Shown piece by piece: positions 43,108 to 51,255 of a DNA stretch of 64,000 bases (within the stretch, counting starts at the first letter, position 1; every line of letters begins with the position of its first letter). This stretch comes from CAIXSC01 sp046349855. Its GTDB lineage: Bacteria; Planctomycetota; Planctomycetia; Pirellulales; Pirellulaceae. The DNA is taken from NCBI GenBank assembly GCA_046349855.1, contig JAXMBM010000011.1:1-64000 (forward strand), given 5' to 3'. The notes beneath the pieces are model-generated. The model was not told the origin of the DNA. It ran no database searches and saw only the letters and a program-made list of their open reading frames with translations. Made by a program: the position numbers and the translations under genes.

Positions 43108-46100
43108 TTAGTTGGCAGGCCGGGCGTGAGCTGGCTGCAGGAGTTGCAGATGGCGGTCAATCTTTTCGGCGCGGTACACCCGGCGGCCGTCCGCGATCGG
43201 TTCGACCAGCGAGATCGGCTGGGTGCGATGTTGATCGAATCGCAGGTGTTCCCCTTCGGCCACGAAGACGATTTCGGAAGCTCGGATGCGGAGGCCCGTG
43301 GCGTCTCGGGGTTCGAACAGCTGGCCCGGAGCGATTTCCCAAACCGGCGTCCACTGCCACTGCGACGAGCCGTTCGAGCGGCGGTACCAACCCAGGCGGC
43401 CGCGGAGCGTTTCGCGAGTCTCGTTCCGCAGGGCCACAAGACGTTCGGAGAACATCCGCGCACCGGGCTGATGTTTGATCTCATGTCGATACTGCCCTCG
43501 TTGTTCAGCCATGTAGGCCCGGCGGCCACCGAGTGCCGGGTTGGGCGGCACCAGCGCCAGGTCCTGGGATTGGAACTCCCGCCAGACCTCGCCACTCTCG
43601 CTCTCCGCCCAGATCCGAGCGACCGCGCCGCGGACGGGCCCCAGGCCAGCTCCTTCCTTACCGACAGACGCGCCGTCCGGCCGCCAGCCTCCGGCGGGAT
43701 TTCCGCCCGCGAGGCCGCCCGCGACGTCGCCCGCGTTGCCGGCTGGGGGAGGCCACTTCTCGCCCGGTTTCAGCGTGGCGGTCCAGACCGTGGCCGAGCC
43801 GGGTGGGCCGGGAACCCAGAGGTCGCGGAACTGGGTCTCCTGTACCACGCGTTGCCGCACCTGCACGGCGATCCGGATCGTTTCGTCGGTGGTGTTGACG
43901 ATTTCCAAATCGTTCTCGGTGAATTCCCGCGGTCCCTCGATCTCGACTTCCGGGAGGAAGCGTTCGATCAGGTGTTGCAGCTCGACGTAGGCCAGGCGTC
44001 GGGCGTCGTACCCTGACGCATCCGCCAGTTCGGGGACTTCGATCCGCGCTTTGGGCCGGCCGGGCGATTCGCCGGGCGGCACGTCCCGCGGGTCCCGCGG
44101 CAGCAGGGAAGTCAGATGGATCACCGCCCCTCGGACGGCCGTGGCCTGCTGACGTTCGTTGCGGCTTCCGACGCCACTGGCCACGTCACAGCGAAAACTG
44201 CTCACGGAAATGATCAGGCCGACCAGCGCGTCGCCGCGTTCGAGGGCCACCGCAGTGGCGTCCGAGAATCGTCCATGCAGTTCGGCCCGGCGGCTCCGCA
44301 GCCGGTCGCCGCTCAGCTGAGACTCTGGGGTTCCCAGCTGTTCGAACTGGTGGCCGCTCAAGGCTCCCACCAGGGGCTGCAGGCGTTCCTCGACCTGCGC
44401 CCGCAATTGGACGGCACGGACCTCCTGTTCGGACGGGCCCTCGGGTTCGTCGTCCCCACCGCCACCGATACGGATCGGACCAATCTCCACTCTGCCGCCG
44501 CCGATTTTGATGTCCTTCAGGATGGCATCGGGTGCTCCCAGGATCGCTTTGCCAGGGTCCTGGAGGAACTTGGCGGCTTCGCCGCCCGACCGCTTGTACA
44601 GATCGGCTGCCAGTTTGCCCGCACCTTTTCCCTCGCGGGCGATGTCTCCCAGGACCCTATCGAAATCTTCGTTGCCGGTCCGCAGCGCATCGACTCCGTA
44701 TTTTCGGGCTTCGTTCGACAGGGTCTCGCACCAGTGGTCGTTCCACCGGCCCAGCAGTTCCTTCTTGTCCTTTTCCCAGTCGGCCGCCGCCTCCGCGACA
44801 TTCTGCAGCAGGTCGTCCAGTTCCTTGAGCAGTTCGGTGGCGATGCGTTCCACGGTCAGGGCGTCCAGCATGTCGACTTCAAACGAGACTTCGACGTCCA
44901 TGGCGGCCGCCTGCACCTCGATCGGCCGGCCACTCTCGGCATGGATCCGCACGGTGGCATCGGCCGTATACAGTTTCAGCGGTACCTCGACGCACAGCAG
45001 GGCATCGAGCGTCAGTTTCTGAAAGCCGGGTTCGAGCTGCACCGTCAGACTTCCCTCGGCGGTCACTCCGGCAATGCGGAACGACTCCCGAGCGTGCAGG
45101 TGCCCCGAGCCGTCGAAGCGGACGGCCAGGTCCATGCTTCGTTCGACAGCCCGGAAGAGTGACACCATGCCGTCGGCAGTCAGGCCGGACTTGTCCAGGT
45201 GGAACTGAAACTGGGCCGACAGCACGTCCTTCAGCGGCAGGCTGGTGTCGCCAGGGATTTCGAGCTTTCCGGAGATGTGGTCCGCCGCGAGTTCGCCCTG
45301 GACCTTGCCGAGTTGCTGTTCCAGGCACATCAGGTGCCCCTCAAAGTGGATCGCCTTCAGCGGAAAGCCAAAGCTGGCGGTGATCGAGAGATACACGCCG
45401 GACTGTTTGCCGCTGGCGGGGGCAATGAATGTCGTCAGAGAGACGGCCTGTTCCTTGTTCCCGGGCCGCAACTGGACGGTGTAACCGTCAAAGATCAATC
45501 CCGTCGTTCCCAGCGGAATGCGGGTCGTCGCATCGCGAAACGTCAGTCCGTCTTTTCCGAGTTTCACTTCGCCGCGTGGCGTGATGGTCACCTGGGTCTG
45601 CAGGGCCAGGCCCGAGGCAAAGTCGAGGAAGCCGCCGATTTCGATGTCCAGCGTCAGGCAACCGGCCTGCCCCGGCGTCTGAAAGTTGTGCCATTGAGGG
45701 TTCTTGATCTTGATCGGCAGACCCCAGCTGGCGGGAATGACGCTCTCGCCCGAACCCAGGGACTTCAATGCCACGTTGGCCAGCGAATCGAGCGACGAGC
45801 GTTCGACTTCCAACCGCTCGAGTTTGGGTTCCGGGATCTTGCCGGGGGAGTACTGGAAGTAGAGTCCGCGGGCCTGGAGTTGCAGGTTGTCCTGGTATTG
45901 CAACACAATCCGCAGATCGGCTTCGGGCGTGAACAGCGAGCGGGTGGGATCGGTCTTCTCGATGCGAAAGCGGATCTCGCCCACCTCGTGCGGCTGCTGC
46001 ATCCAGGCCGTGATCTGCTCATCCACGAACCGTTGCACGAACGCAGCCGGCTGTCGCAGTTCGTCCATGGCACGCAGCGCGGACGTCAGTTCCTGCAGCT

Positions 46101-46521
46101 GCTGCTGGAGCGCCAGAATCTCCGCTTCGGCGGCCTCGGTGGCTCGCAGGCACGCGCGAGCCGCCTCTTTGACGCGGTTCGACCCCTCTTCCAGCCGCTG
46201 GACGTACCCTTGACCGGCCGGTCCAAGCCGCGTCAGGACGTCGCGCCCCGCGCCGCAGCGCCGCAGCAGGCTGGCCGTTCGCTGGGCGAGCTGCTTCCGA
46301 GTGTCGAGATTGTCCCCGGCAGTCTGCCACGCCGCCCGCAGCTCTTCCGCTTCCCGCACGATGGCGGCCGCCTCGACGCACCATGGCACGATCGATTGGG
46401 CTGCCTCGGCGCTCAAGTGGGGCAGCAGCGCGGTCTGAGCGGGAGTCAGCGGTTGCGCCCCGCAGCGGGTTGCCACCAGAATAAGGATCGCCATCACGCC
46501 GACGGATAACCAGATTCTCAT
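43108..46521 (-). CDS. large secreted protein of unknown function
   Basis: A 1137-aa protein with an N-terminal signal (MRIWLSVGVMAILILVATRC). Residues about 80-190 are helical, possibly coiled-coil, rich in Ala/Glu/Gln (EAEILALQQQLQELTSALRA). A long beta-rich middle follows (FDGYTVQLRPG, GDTSLPLKDVLSAQFQFHL), then another helical stretch (LLKELDDLLQNVAEAAADWE), a short acidic spacer, and a C-terminal region with NTTDETIRIAVQVR. No known family was recognised. ATG 46521 with GGGAG upstream is preferred over GTG 46530. It lies between two PASTA-protein genes, 17 and 21 bp from them, so a shared envelope function is likely. Confidence 0.82.
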   Translation of the reverse strand: MRIWLSVGVMAILILVATRCGAQPLTPAQTALLPHLSAEAAQSIVPWCVEAAAIVREAEELRAAWQTAGDNLDTRKQLAQRTASLLRRCGAGRDVLTRLGPAGQGYVQRLEEGSNRVKEAARACLRATEAAEAEILALQQQLQELTSALRAMDELRQPAAFVQRFVDEQITAWMQQPHEVGEIRFRIEKTDPTRSLFTPEADLRIVLQYQDNLQLQARGLYFQYSPGKIPEPKLERLEVERSSLDSLANVALKSLGSGESVIPASWGLPIKIKNPQWHNFQTPGQAGCLTLDIEIGGFLDFASGLALQTQVTITPRGEVKLGKDGLTFRDATTRIPLGTTGLIFDGYTVQLRPGNKEQAVSLTTFIAPASGKQSGVYLSITASFGFPLKAIHFEGHLMCLEQQLGKVQGELAADHISGKLEIPGDTSLPLKDVLSAQFQFHLDKSGLTADGMVSLFRAVERSMDLAVRFDGSGHLHARESFRIAGVTAEGSLTVQLEPGFQKLTLDALLCVEVPLKLYTADATVRIHAESGRPIEVQAAAMDVEVSFEVDMLDALTVERIATELLKELDDLLQNVAEAAADWEKDKKELLGRWNDHWCETLSNEARKYGVDALRTGNEDFDRVLGDIAREGKGAGKLAADLYKRSGGEAAKFLQDPGKAILGAPDAILKDIKIGGGRVEIGPIRIGGGGDDEPEGPSEQEVRAVQLRAQVEERLQPLVGALSGHQFEQLGTPESQLSGDRLRSRRAELHGRFSDATAVALERGDALVGLIISVSSFRCDVASGVGSRNERQQATAVRGAVIHLTSLLPRDPRDVPPGESPGRPKARIEVPELADASGYDARRLAYVELQHLIERFLPEVEIEGPREFTENDLEIVNTTDETIRIAVQVRQRVVQETQFRDLWVPGPPGSATVWTATLKPGEKWPPPAGNAGDVAGGLAGGNPAGGWRPDGASVGKEGAGLGPVRGAVARIWAESESGEVWREFQSQDLALVPPNPALGGRRAYMAEQRGQYRHEIKHQPGARMFSERLVALRNETRETLRGRLGWYRRSNGSSQWQWTPVWEIAPGQLFEPRDATGLRIRASEIVFVAEGEHLRFDQHRTQPISLVEPIADGRRVYRAEKIDRHLQLLQPAHARPAN

Positions 46522-46538
46522 GGGAATCACTCCCGAAA

Positions 46539-47156
46539 TTACATCGTGCGGAGGAAAACGGATGTGCGCGGAAAGACCGACTGGCCGGCGCGCGGATACT
46601 GTTCCTGGACCCGACCCCGAGGACGAGTGGTGGAGCCGGCGGCGGGGCGGGGATTCATGATCTGCAGGCCGGCGGTCGACAGCCGCTGCTCAGCTTCTTC
46701 CACCGGCATCCCAACCACGTCGGGGGTGGCGATGGGCGACTGGCCGGGAAGTGCCAGTTCGAACGTCCAGGCGGCCACCAGCTGGCCTCGCTCCAGAGGC
46801 AAACGCGGAGCCGGCGTCTGGAGGTAGACGATGTCGGGCCGGATCGAGGGACGCCATTGACCTGGCCCAAGGAGGAACGTTCCCTGGCAGTACTCCAGGT
46901 CCGTCAGGCGGGCCAGTTGCCGAGCCAGCGCCGTGCGCTGGCCGGTGATGCGGGGCGTCGAGCGGACTTCGTATGGCTCCAGAGGGCCCGCGGTCTCCGT
47001 CAGCTCCGGAGCGGCGACCGGTTCAGGAGCCTCGGTGGTGGGCTGTTCTACGATCCACGAGGGAGTGGGCCGCGTCGCGTAGTAGGCCACCCCGCCCGCC
47101 GTGCCGCCCACGAGCCCGACTCCCAGGGCAATCAGGACGCGTCGTCTGGTAACCAT
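46539..47156 (-). CDS. membrane-anchored PASTA-domain protein
   Basis: A 205-aa protein from ATG 47156 with GGAG eight bases upstream. An N-terminal RRR-ALGVGLVGGTAGGVAYYA segment is a signal or anchor. A Pro/Thr/Glu linker follows, then a beta-rich middle (YCQGTFLLGPGQWRPSIR) and one C-terminal PASTA domain (TPDVVGMPVEEAEQRLSTAG ... YPRAGQSVFPRTSVFL). It heads the operon with 43108 and 39328. The sigma factor gene is divergent 327 bp away. Confidence 0.85.
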   Translation of the reverse strand: MVTRRRVLIALGVGLVGGTAGGVAYYATRPTPSWIVEQPTTEAPEPVAAPELTETAGPLEPYEVRSTPRITGQRTALARQLARLTDLEYCQGTFLLGPGQWRPSIRPDIVYLQTPAPRLPLERGQLVAAWTFELALPGQSPIATPDVVGMPVEEAEQRLSTAGLQIMNPRPAAGSTTRPRGRVQEQYPRAGQSVFPRTSVFLRTM

Positions 47157-47483
47157 GTTGTCTCTCCGAGAGTTCCTCTCAGTCCGTCTTTCCAGGCCTT
47201 CGCGAGGCCTGTGGAGAGAAAACCGATAACGGGCGAAACAACCCGCCACAAAAAAAGCGAGTCTGGACGGCAGCCAGAGAAGCCGCCCGAACCCGCACGT
47301 CCGAAACAGCGTCATCGGGAGGACTTGGAGCTCGTCGGACGGTCCGATACGATGGCTCAAACGGCAGAATGGCGAGGTGGTGCAACGGCGAGGCGGCACG
47401 TCGGCGAGGCGGCACGACGGCGAGGTGGTGCGACGGCGAGGCGAAGGCCAGAGGCGGTAAGTTGAGCACGGGAGGAGGTCGGC
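47157..47483. promoter_or_regulatory. divergent intergenic region between the PASTA operon and an ECF sigma gene
   Basis: This 327-bp spacer must hold promoters for both directions. I cannot assign -35/-10 boxes with confidence. Its right third is a 16-bp tandem array (47369-47448). The sigma gene's ribosome-binding site GGAGGAGG lies at 47471-47478. Confidence 0.4.
47369..47448 (+). repeat. 16-bp tandem array (5 units) upstream of the sigma gene
   Basis: Five adjoining 16-bp units: ATGGCGAGGTGGTGCA, ACGGCGAGGCGGCACG, TCGGCGAGGCGGCACG, ACGGCGAGGTGGTGCG and a diverged fifth. GGCGAGG is constant. It sits 36 bp before the sigma start codon, so copy-number changes could alter its expression. Confidence 0.85.
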
Positions 47484-48113
47484 ATGTCCCAGAGTGAAGG
47501 CAGCGTGACCTTTTGGATCCAGCAACTCAAGCAGGACGACCCCGATGCCTTGGCTCAGCTCTGGAAGCGGTACTACCCGATGTTGCTCGAGCAGGCCCAG
47601 AAACGCCTTGGCCAGTCGCCGAGGCGCGTCAGCGGTGAAGAAGAGGTTGCCAGCGACGTCCTGCTGAAATTGTTCCAGGGTGCGCGTGCGGGTCGTTTCG
47701 TGGAGCTCCAGGATCGCACCGATCTGTGGCGCCTCCTGGTGGCCATCACTCGCCAGGTCGCCATCGACCAGCTCCGCCAGGGTCAGCGACAGAAACGCGG
47801 CGGGGGGGACGTACGGGGGGAATCGGTATTCCTGAAGGCCTCCTCGGATTCGGCCCTGCACCTCGGCCTGGATGGGATCGGAGGAGACGAACCGGGCCCC
47901 GATTTCGCCGTCGCCTGCGACGAGCAATTCCAGATCTTGATCGGCGACCTGGAGGACGATTCCCAGCGGGCGATTGCCCAGCTCCGCCTCGAAGGGTATC
48001 CCAACGAGGAAATCGCCGAACGGCTCAATCTGTCGCTCCGCTCGATCGAGCGGAAACTGAAGTCGATTCGCGAACGCTGGGCCGCCCGTTTTCAGCAGCT
48101 GCAGGGAAGCTGA
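47484..48113 (+). CDS. ECF-type RNA polymerase sigma factor
   Basis: A 209-aa sigma factor starting at ATG 47484 behind an excellent GGAGGAGG. Region 2 spans about residues 22-95 (DALAQLWKRYYPMLLEQAQK, then LWRLLVAITRQVAIDQLRQ); region 4 is at about 155-195 (LRLEGYPNEEIAERLNLSLR, then SIERKL). This arrangement is that of the planctomycete ECF01-Gob-like factors. It is divergent from a PASTA-protein operon, which makes that operon a plausible target; no anti-sigma gene is adjacent. Confidence in the sigma assignment is high, in the target low. Confidence 0.9.
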   Translation: MSQSEGSVTFWIQQLKQDDPDALAQLWKRYYPMLLEQAQKRLGQSPRRVSGEEEVASDVLLKLFQGARAGRFVELQDRTDLWRLLVAITRQVAIDQLRQGQRQKRGGGDVRGESVFLKASSDSALHLGLDGIGGDEPGPDFAVACDEQFQILIGDLEDDSQRAIAQLRLEGYPNEEIAERLNLSLRSIERKLKSIRERWAARFQQLQGS

Positions 48114-48185
48114 GTCGGACGGCGGCCGTTTGTCACTGCTTCACCGGTCCGGCCAACTCGGCCGGAACCGCTGCCCAGCTACCGG

Positions 48186-48890
48186 TTAGCGTCCGAGCAC
48201 CGACCACCCGCCGTGCGGCGTGAAGGCAACGTTGACCAGTTCCCGGCCCTCGCGGGACATGTCCTCGATGACATGGTGGGCTTCCTGCGGAATGGCCCGA
48301 TTGAAGAAGGAGTTCTGGCCGAAGAGGATGCTGAAACCGCCATGGGGAGCGAAGGCAACGCGTTTCAGCGGATGCCCCTGGCTCGCAATCTGCTGCAACG
48401 TGTTCACCGCCTCCGGGGGAACGTTTTGTCCAGAGATGCCGTTGCGCCCGAAGAGGATGTTCCACCCGCCGTGCGGCGTGAAGGCTATGGAAGTCAGCTC
48501 CTGACCGTCACGGGCCAACTGGTTCAAGATCTGAACGGCTTCCGGCGGCAGGCCTCGGCTGAGGTGCTGGCTGTGCCCGAAGAGGATCACCCAGCCGCCA
48601 CTTGGAGTGAAGGCAATCGTCTTCAAGACGTGGCCCTCGCTGCCAATCTGATTCAACGCGTGGAGAGCCTCCAGCGGAATGTTGTGGCTGACATGCATAT
48701 TCTGCCCGAAAAGGATGGTCCATCCGCCTTGCGGCGTGAAAGCGATCGACTTGATCTCATGGCCGTCGCTGGTGATGCGACTCATCAGCTGGTGCGCTTC
48801 TTCCGGAATACCGCGGTTGAAAAACTCGGTGGCGGAGGCAACCGAGATCTGAGCGGCGACGAGCATGGTGAACAGGACAGCGGCTTTCAT
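48186..48890 (-). CDS. secreted protein with five 40-residue repeats
   Basis: A 234-aa exported protein; the start ATG 48890 (MKAAVLFTMLVAAQISVASA) gives a clear signal peptide and has GGGGGAA upstream. The whole mature protein is five tandem repeats of about 40 residues with the pattern IPxEAxxxLxxIxxxGHxLKxIAFTPxGGWxILFG (for example IAFTPQGGWTILFGQN, VAFAPHGGFSILFGQN). The conserved GGW-ILFG suggests a beta hairpin in each repeat, perhaps forming a propeller or solenoid. I recognise no named family. It converges on the ECF sigma gene. Function unknown. Confidence 0.82.
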   Translation of the reverse strand: MKAAVLFTMLVAAQISVASATEFFNRGIPEEAHQLMSRITSDGHEIKSIAFTPQGGWTILFGQNMHVSHNIPLEALHALNQIGSEGHVLKTIAFTPSGGWVILFGHSQHLSRGLPPEAVQILNQLARDGQELTSIAFTPHGGWNILFGRNGISGQNVPPEAVNTLQQIASQGHPLKRVAFAPHGGFSILFGQNSFFNRAIPQEAHHVIEDMSREGRELVNVAFTPHGGWSVLGR

Positions 48891-49147
48891 GAGAAGGTTC
48901 CCCCAATGTGTGACCGACACCTGAGATGGTCAGGCAGCCGCTGGCAAGCCAACGGCGGGTGGCGATCCACTCGCCCTGCGACGGGTTCCGTGTCGGTGAC
49001 AGCTCCCGTCACCTGGATACCGACAACCCGTCGTTTCACCCGCCACCCCGAACCGAGTTTTTCAGGCCGCTCTCGGTGCGTGGGCGCGACGCCAGCGGCA
49101 ATTGTCCTCGCGCCTGATCGATCTGCCGGCCCGCCGTGACGGGGCTG

Positions 49148-49738
49148 TCAGCCGCGATAGAAATCGATCCAGTGGAGCGTGATCGTGCGCGGCTGCCGCT
49201 CGAGGAAGATACGGGGTATCTGCAGCTCGAAGTAGTCGATCGGGGGCGGAGCGGAAGCCTCCTCGGGGTCGGCCGGTCGCCGTACCGCGCGAATCGTCGT
49301 CCAGTAGGGACTCCGCTCATCCAACAACTGGTCTTCCCGCTCGTTCAACCAGAGCCGCGTGGGAACCGGTGGAGTCTGGCTCGACACGGCGGCGTGGAGC
49401 GTCAGTTCCTCCTGACTCACCCGCAGGCTCTCCAGTCCCCGCAACCGCAACCGCAGGACCACGACTTCCGGCCACTTCGCCTCGGTGCGCTCCATCACCA
49501 GTTTCCCAATCCCCTGCGGGCTGTGCACCGTGAACACTACCCGTTGCGGCTCGTCCTGAATCTCCAGCCGCTCGCCGGGTCGAGTTGTCGTCACGCGAAA
49601 ACGAGTTGGAGGGTCCGCTCCGACGACCGCTCGGCTCAGCCCGACGATGGCCACGATCGCACTCACCCGCAGCAAGGTACTCCAGACGGGGTGACGTGCC
49701 TCGGGCGCGAGTTGGCTCCAGCGGGAAGAGAATAGCAT
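49148..49738 (-). CDS. secreted hypothetical protein (196 aa)
   Basis: ATG 49738 starts a 196-aa protein with an N-terminal hydrophobic segment (LLRVSAIVAIVGLSRAVVGA) acting as signal or anchor. The mature part is predicted to be all-beta (RVVFTVHSPQGIGKLVMERT, VVVLRLRLRGLESLRV) and ends with PRTITLHWIDFYRG. No catalytic motif is visible. The ribosome-binding site is weak. It lies alone; the gene on its left is also leftward across a 257-bp spacer in which I see no gene. Confidence 0.75.
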   Translation of the reverse strand: MLFSSRWSQLAPEARHPVWSTLLRVSAIVAIVGLSRAVVGADPPTRFRVTTTRPGERLEIQDEPQRVVFTVHSPQGIGKLVMERTEAKWPEVVVLRLRLRGLESLRVSQEELTLHAAVSSQTPPVPTRLWLNEREDQLLDERSPYWTTIRAVRRPADPEEASAPPPIDYFELQIPRIFLERQPRTITLHWIDFYRG

Positions 49739-50150
49739 CCGTCGTCCAAACGAAAGGAGTGAGGTGGGGAACGAATCCGGGCGCCGCCCGCCCGCTGTGC
49801 CGCCCGCCCACTGTGCCGCCCGCCCACTGCCTCACCGACTCTTACTCGGCGAACCTTGTCTGTGACGTCCGTCAGTGAAGTTGATCCGCGGATTCGGTCG
49901 GTGTATTCGGAAGGCGAGAGGCGAGTCCTCATCGTACGCCATACCGCGACGATGGTCACTTGATTGGGGCGAATCGAGCGGCGGGCCGAGCCGGACACCG
50001 GACGTGGGGCGCAGGGCGCCGGACGCAGGGCGTGGAGCGTGGGGTTCCGGGTGGAGAGGGCGAGAATATCCGGTAGCCGGATTCTGCCTTGGGGGGGAGT
50101 GGGCCTACATTGGAAAGCTGACGCACGTTGGGGAGAGAGGAGCGAAGAGG
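49739..50150. other. intergenic region with short tandem repeats
   Basis: No gene is supported in this 412-bp divergent gap. A 16-bp repeat (CACTGTGCCGCCCGCC, about 2.5 units plus a degraded one) lies at 49781-49833, and a loose GGCGCAGGGCG-type repetition at about 50005-50050. The promoter for slyX should lie near 50060-50120, but no clear boxes can be given. Confidence 0.5.
49781..49833 (+). repeat. short 16-bp tandem repeat
   Basis: Units CGCTGTGCCGCCCGCC (49793-49808) and CACTGTGCCGCCCGCC (49809-49824) are flanked by partial copies. Its reverse complement (GGCGGGCGGCACAGTG) resembles the array at 47369-47448. Confidence 0.75.
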
Positions 50151-50390
50151 ATGGATGGACAGGGGGCCAAAGAAATAGCGGCGCTGTCAGCACGCTGCCA
50201 GGAACTCGAATCGCGGTACACGCATCTCGAGCACGTCGTCGAAGCACTGAACGAAGTCGTGATCGAACAGTCGCGACGGCTCACGGCGCTGGAACGAAAG
50301 CTGGCCGCGGTGAAGCTGCAGGTCGAAAACCTGGGACCGCTGGGGGGAGAAGCTCGGACGCTCGAAGACGACAAGCCTCCCCATTATTGA
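50151..50390 (+). CDS. slyX: SlyX family protein
   Basis: A 79-aa protein from ATG 50151 with AGGAG eight bases upstream. It is almost entirely a coiled coil with the SlyX pattern: ELESRYTHLEHVVEALNEVV followed by IEQSRRLTALERKLAAVKLQ, ending in an acidic DDKPPHY tail, as in SlyX of other bacteria. Its biochemical role is not known; it is cytoplasmic and probably oligomerises. The next gene is convergent, 19 bp away. Confidence 0.88.
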   Translation: MDGQGAKEIAALSARCQELESRYTHLEHVVEALNEVVIEQSRRLTALERKLAAVKLQVENLGPLGGEARTLEDDKPPHY

Positions 50391-50409
50391 TGGAGTGGCC
50401 GCAACCGGT

Positions 50410-51207
50410 TCACTCGGGAACCCAGGTCAGCGGGTCGCGTTCGTCGCGCGCTGCCCAGATCGTGCTGGCTGGCCAGGCCTTGGCCAGTTCGTCGGCCAGC
50501 CGTTCGACCCCCAGTCGCTCGGTGGCGTAATGTCCGGGGAGTACCAGGGACACGCCGAGGGCCTCGGCCTCCAGGCACGTGTGGAAGTTGGTCTCGCCCG
50601 TCAGGAATACGTGGCAGTCGGCGGCGCGGGCGGCTGGCAGCAGCGAGCCGGCGCTGCCGCAAGCCACGGCGACGCGCGTCACCCGCTGGTCCGTCGCACC
50701 CACCTGCTGGACTCGGCGGCAGCCGAGTCGCTGGGCGACGAACGAGGAGAACTCGGCCAAGGTCTGCTCGCGCCGCAGACTCCCCTGCCGCCCCGTGCCG
50801 CCAGGCGGAGCTCCGGGTGGCGGAGGAACGAGAGGAGCGATATGGTTCAGCTCCAGGAGTTCGGCCAGTTGCTGATTGATGCCGCCCACGGCCGAATCGA
50901 AAGCCGTATGTGGACTGTAGACCGAGATGCCCGCACGGGCCAGTTGCCAGACGAGTCGACCGGGCGTCGTCTCGGTGGTCACGCGCGGCAGCGGCTTGAA
51001 CGGGAGCGGGTGATGCGACACGACCAGCTGGGCCTCCGCGCGCACGGCCTCGGCCGCCGTCGCCGGCGTGATGGTGAGGCAGGTCATGATTCGGTCCGCG
51101 GTACCCCGCGGATCGCCCACCAGCAGACCGACGTTGTCCCAGCTTTCCGCCAGCGCCGGCGGGGTGAACTGTTCGAACCAGGAGCGGATCTCGGCAACGG
51201 TCGGCAT
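50410..51207 (-). CDS. Nif3-like dinuclear metal-centre protein (DUF34)
   Basis: A 265-aa protein of the NIF3/YbgI/DUF34 family, which forms a toroidal hexamer with two metals per subunit. Conserved motifs are LAESWDNVGLLVGD at the N-terminus, VVSHHPLPFK (metal His residues), GETNFHTCLEAEALG and LPGHYATERLGVE near the C-terminus. It is sometimes annotated as GTP cyclohydrolase I type 2, a function not firmly shown. It has a Pro/Gly insert in the middle (PPPPGAPPGGTGRQG). ATG 51207. The planctomycete cytochrome gene lies 48 bp upstream on the same strand. Confidence 0.92.
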   Translation of the reverse strand: MPTVAEIRSWFEQFTPPALAESWDNVGLLVGDPRGTADRIMTCLTITPATAAEAVRAEAQLVVSHHPLPFKPLPRVTTETTPGRLVWQLARAGISVYSPHTAFDSAVGGINQQLAELLELNHIAPLVPPPPGAPPGGTGRQGSLRREQTLAEFSSFVAQRLGCRRVQQVGATDQRVTRVAVACGSAGSLLPAARAADCHVFLTGETNFHTCLEAEALGVSLVLPGHYATERLGVERLADELAKAWPASTIWAARDERDPLTWVPE

Positions 51208-51255
51208 GCGTCAAGTCTCCTGAACCGGCGCGTCCCGACGGGGGACCATCGCGCC

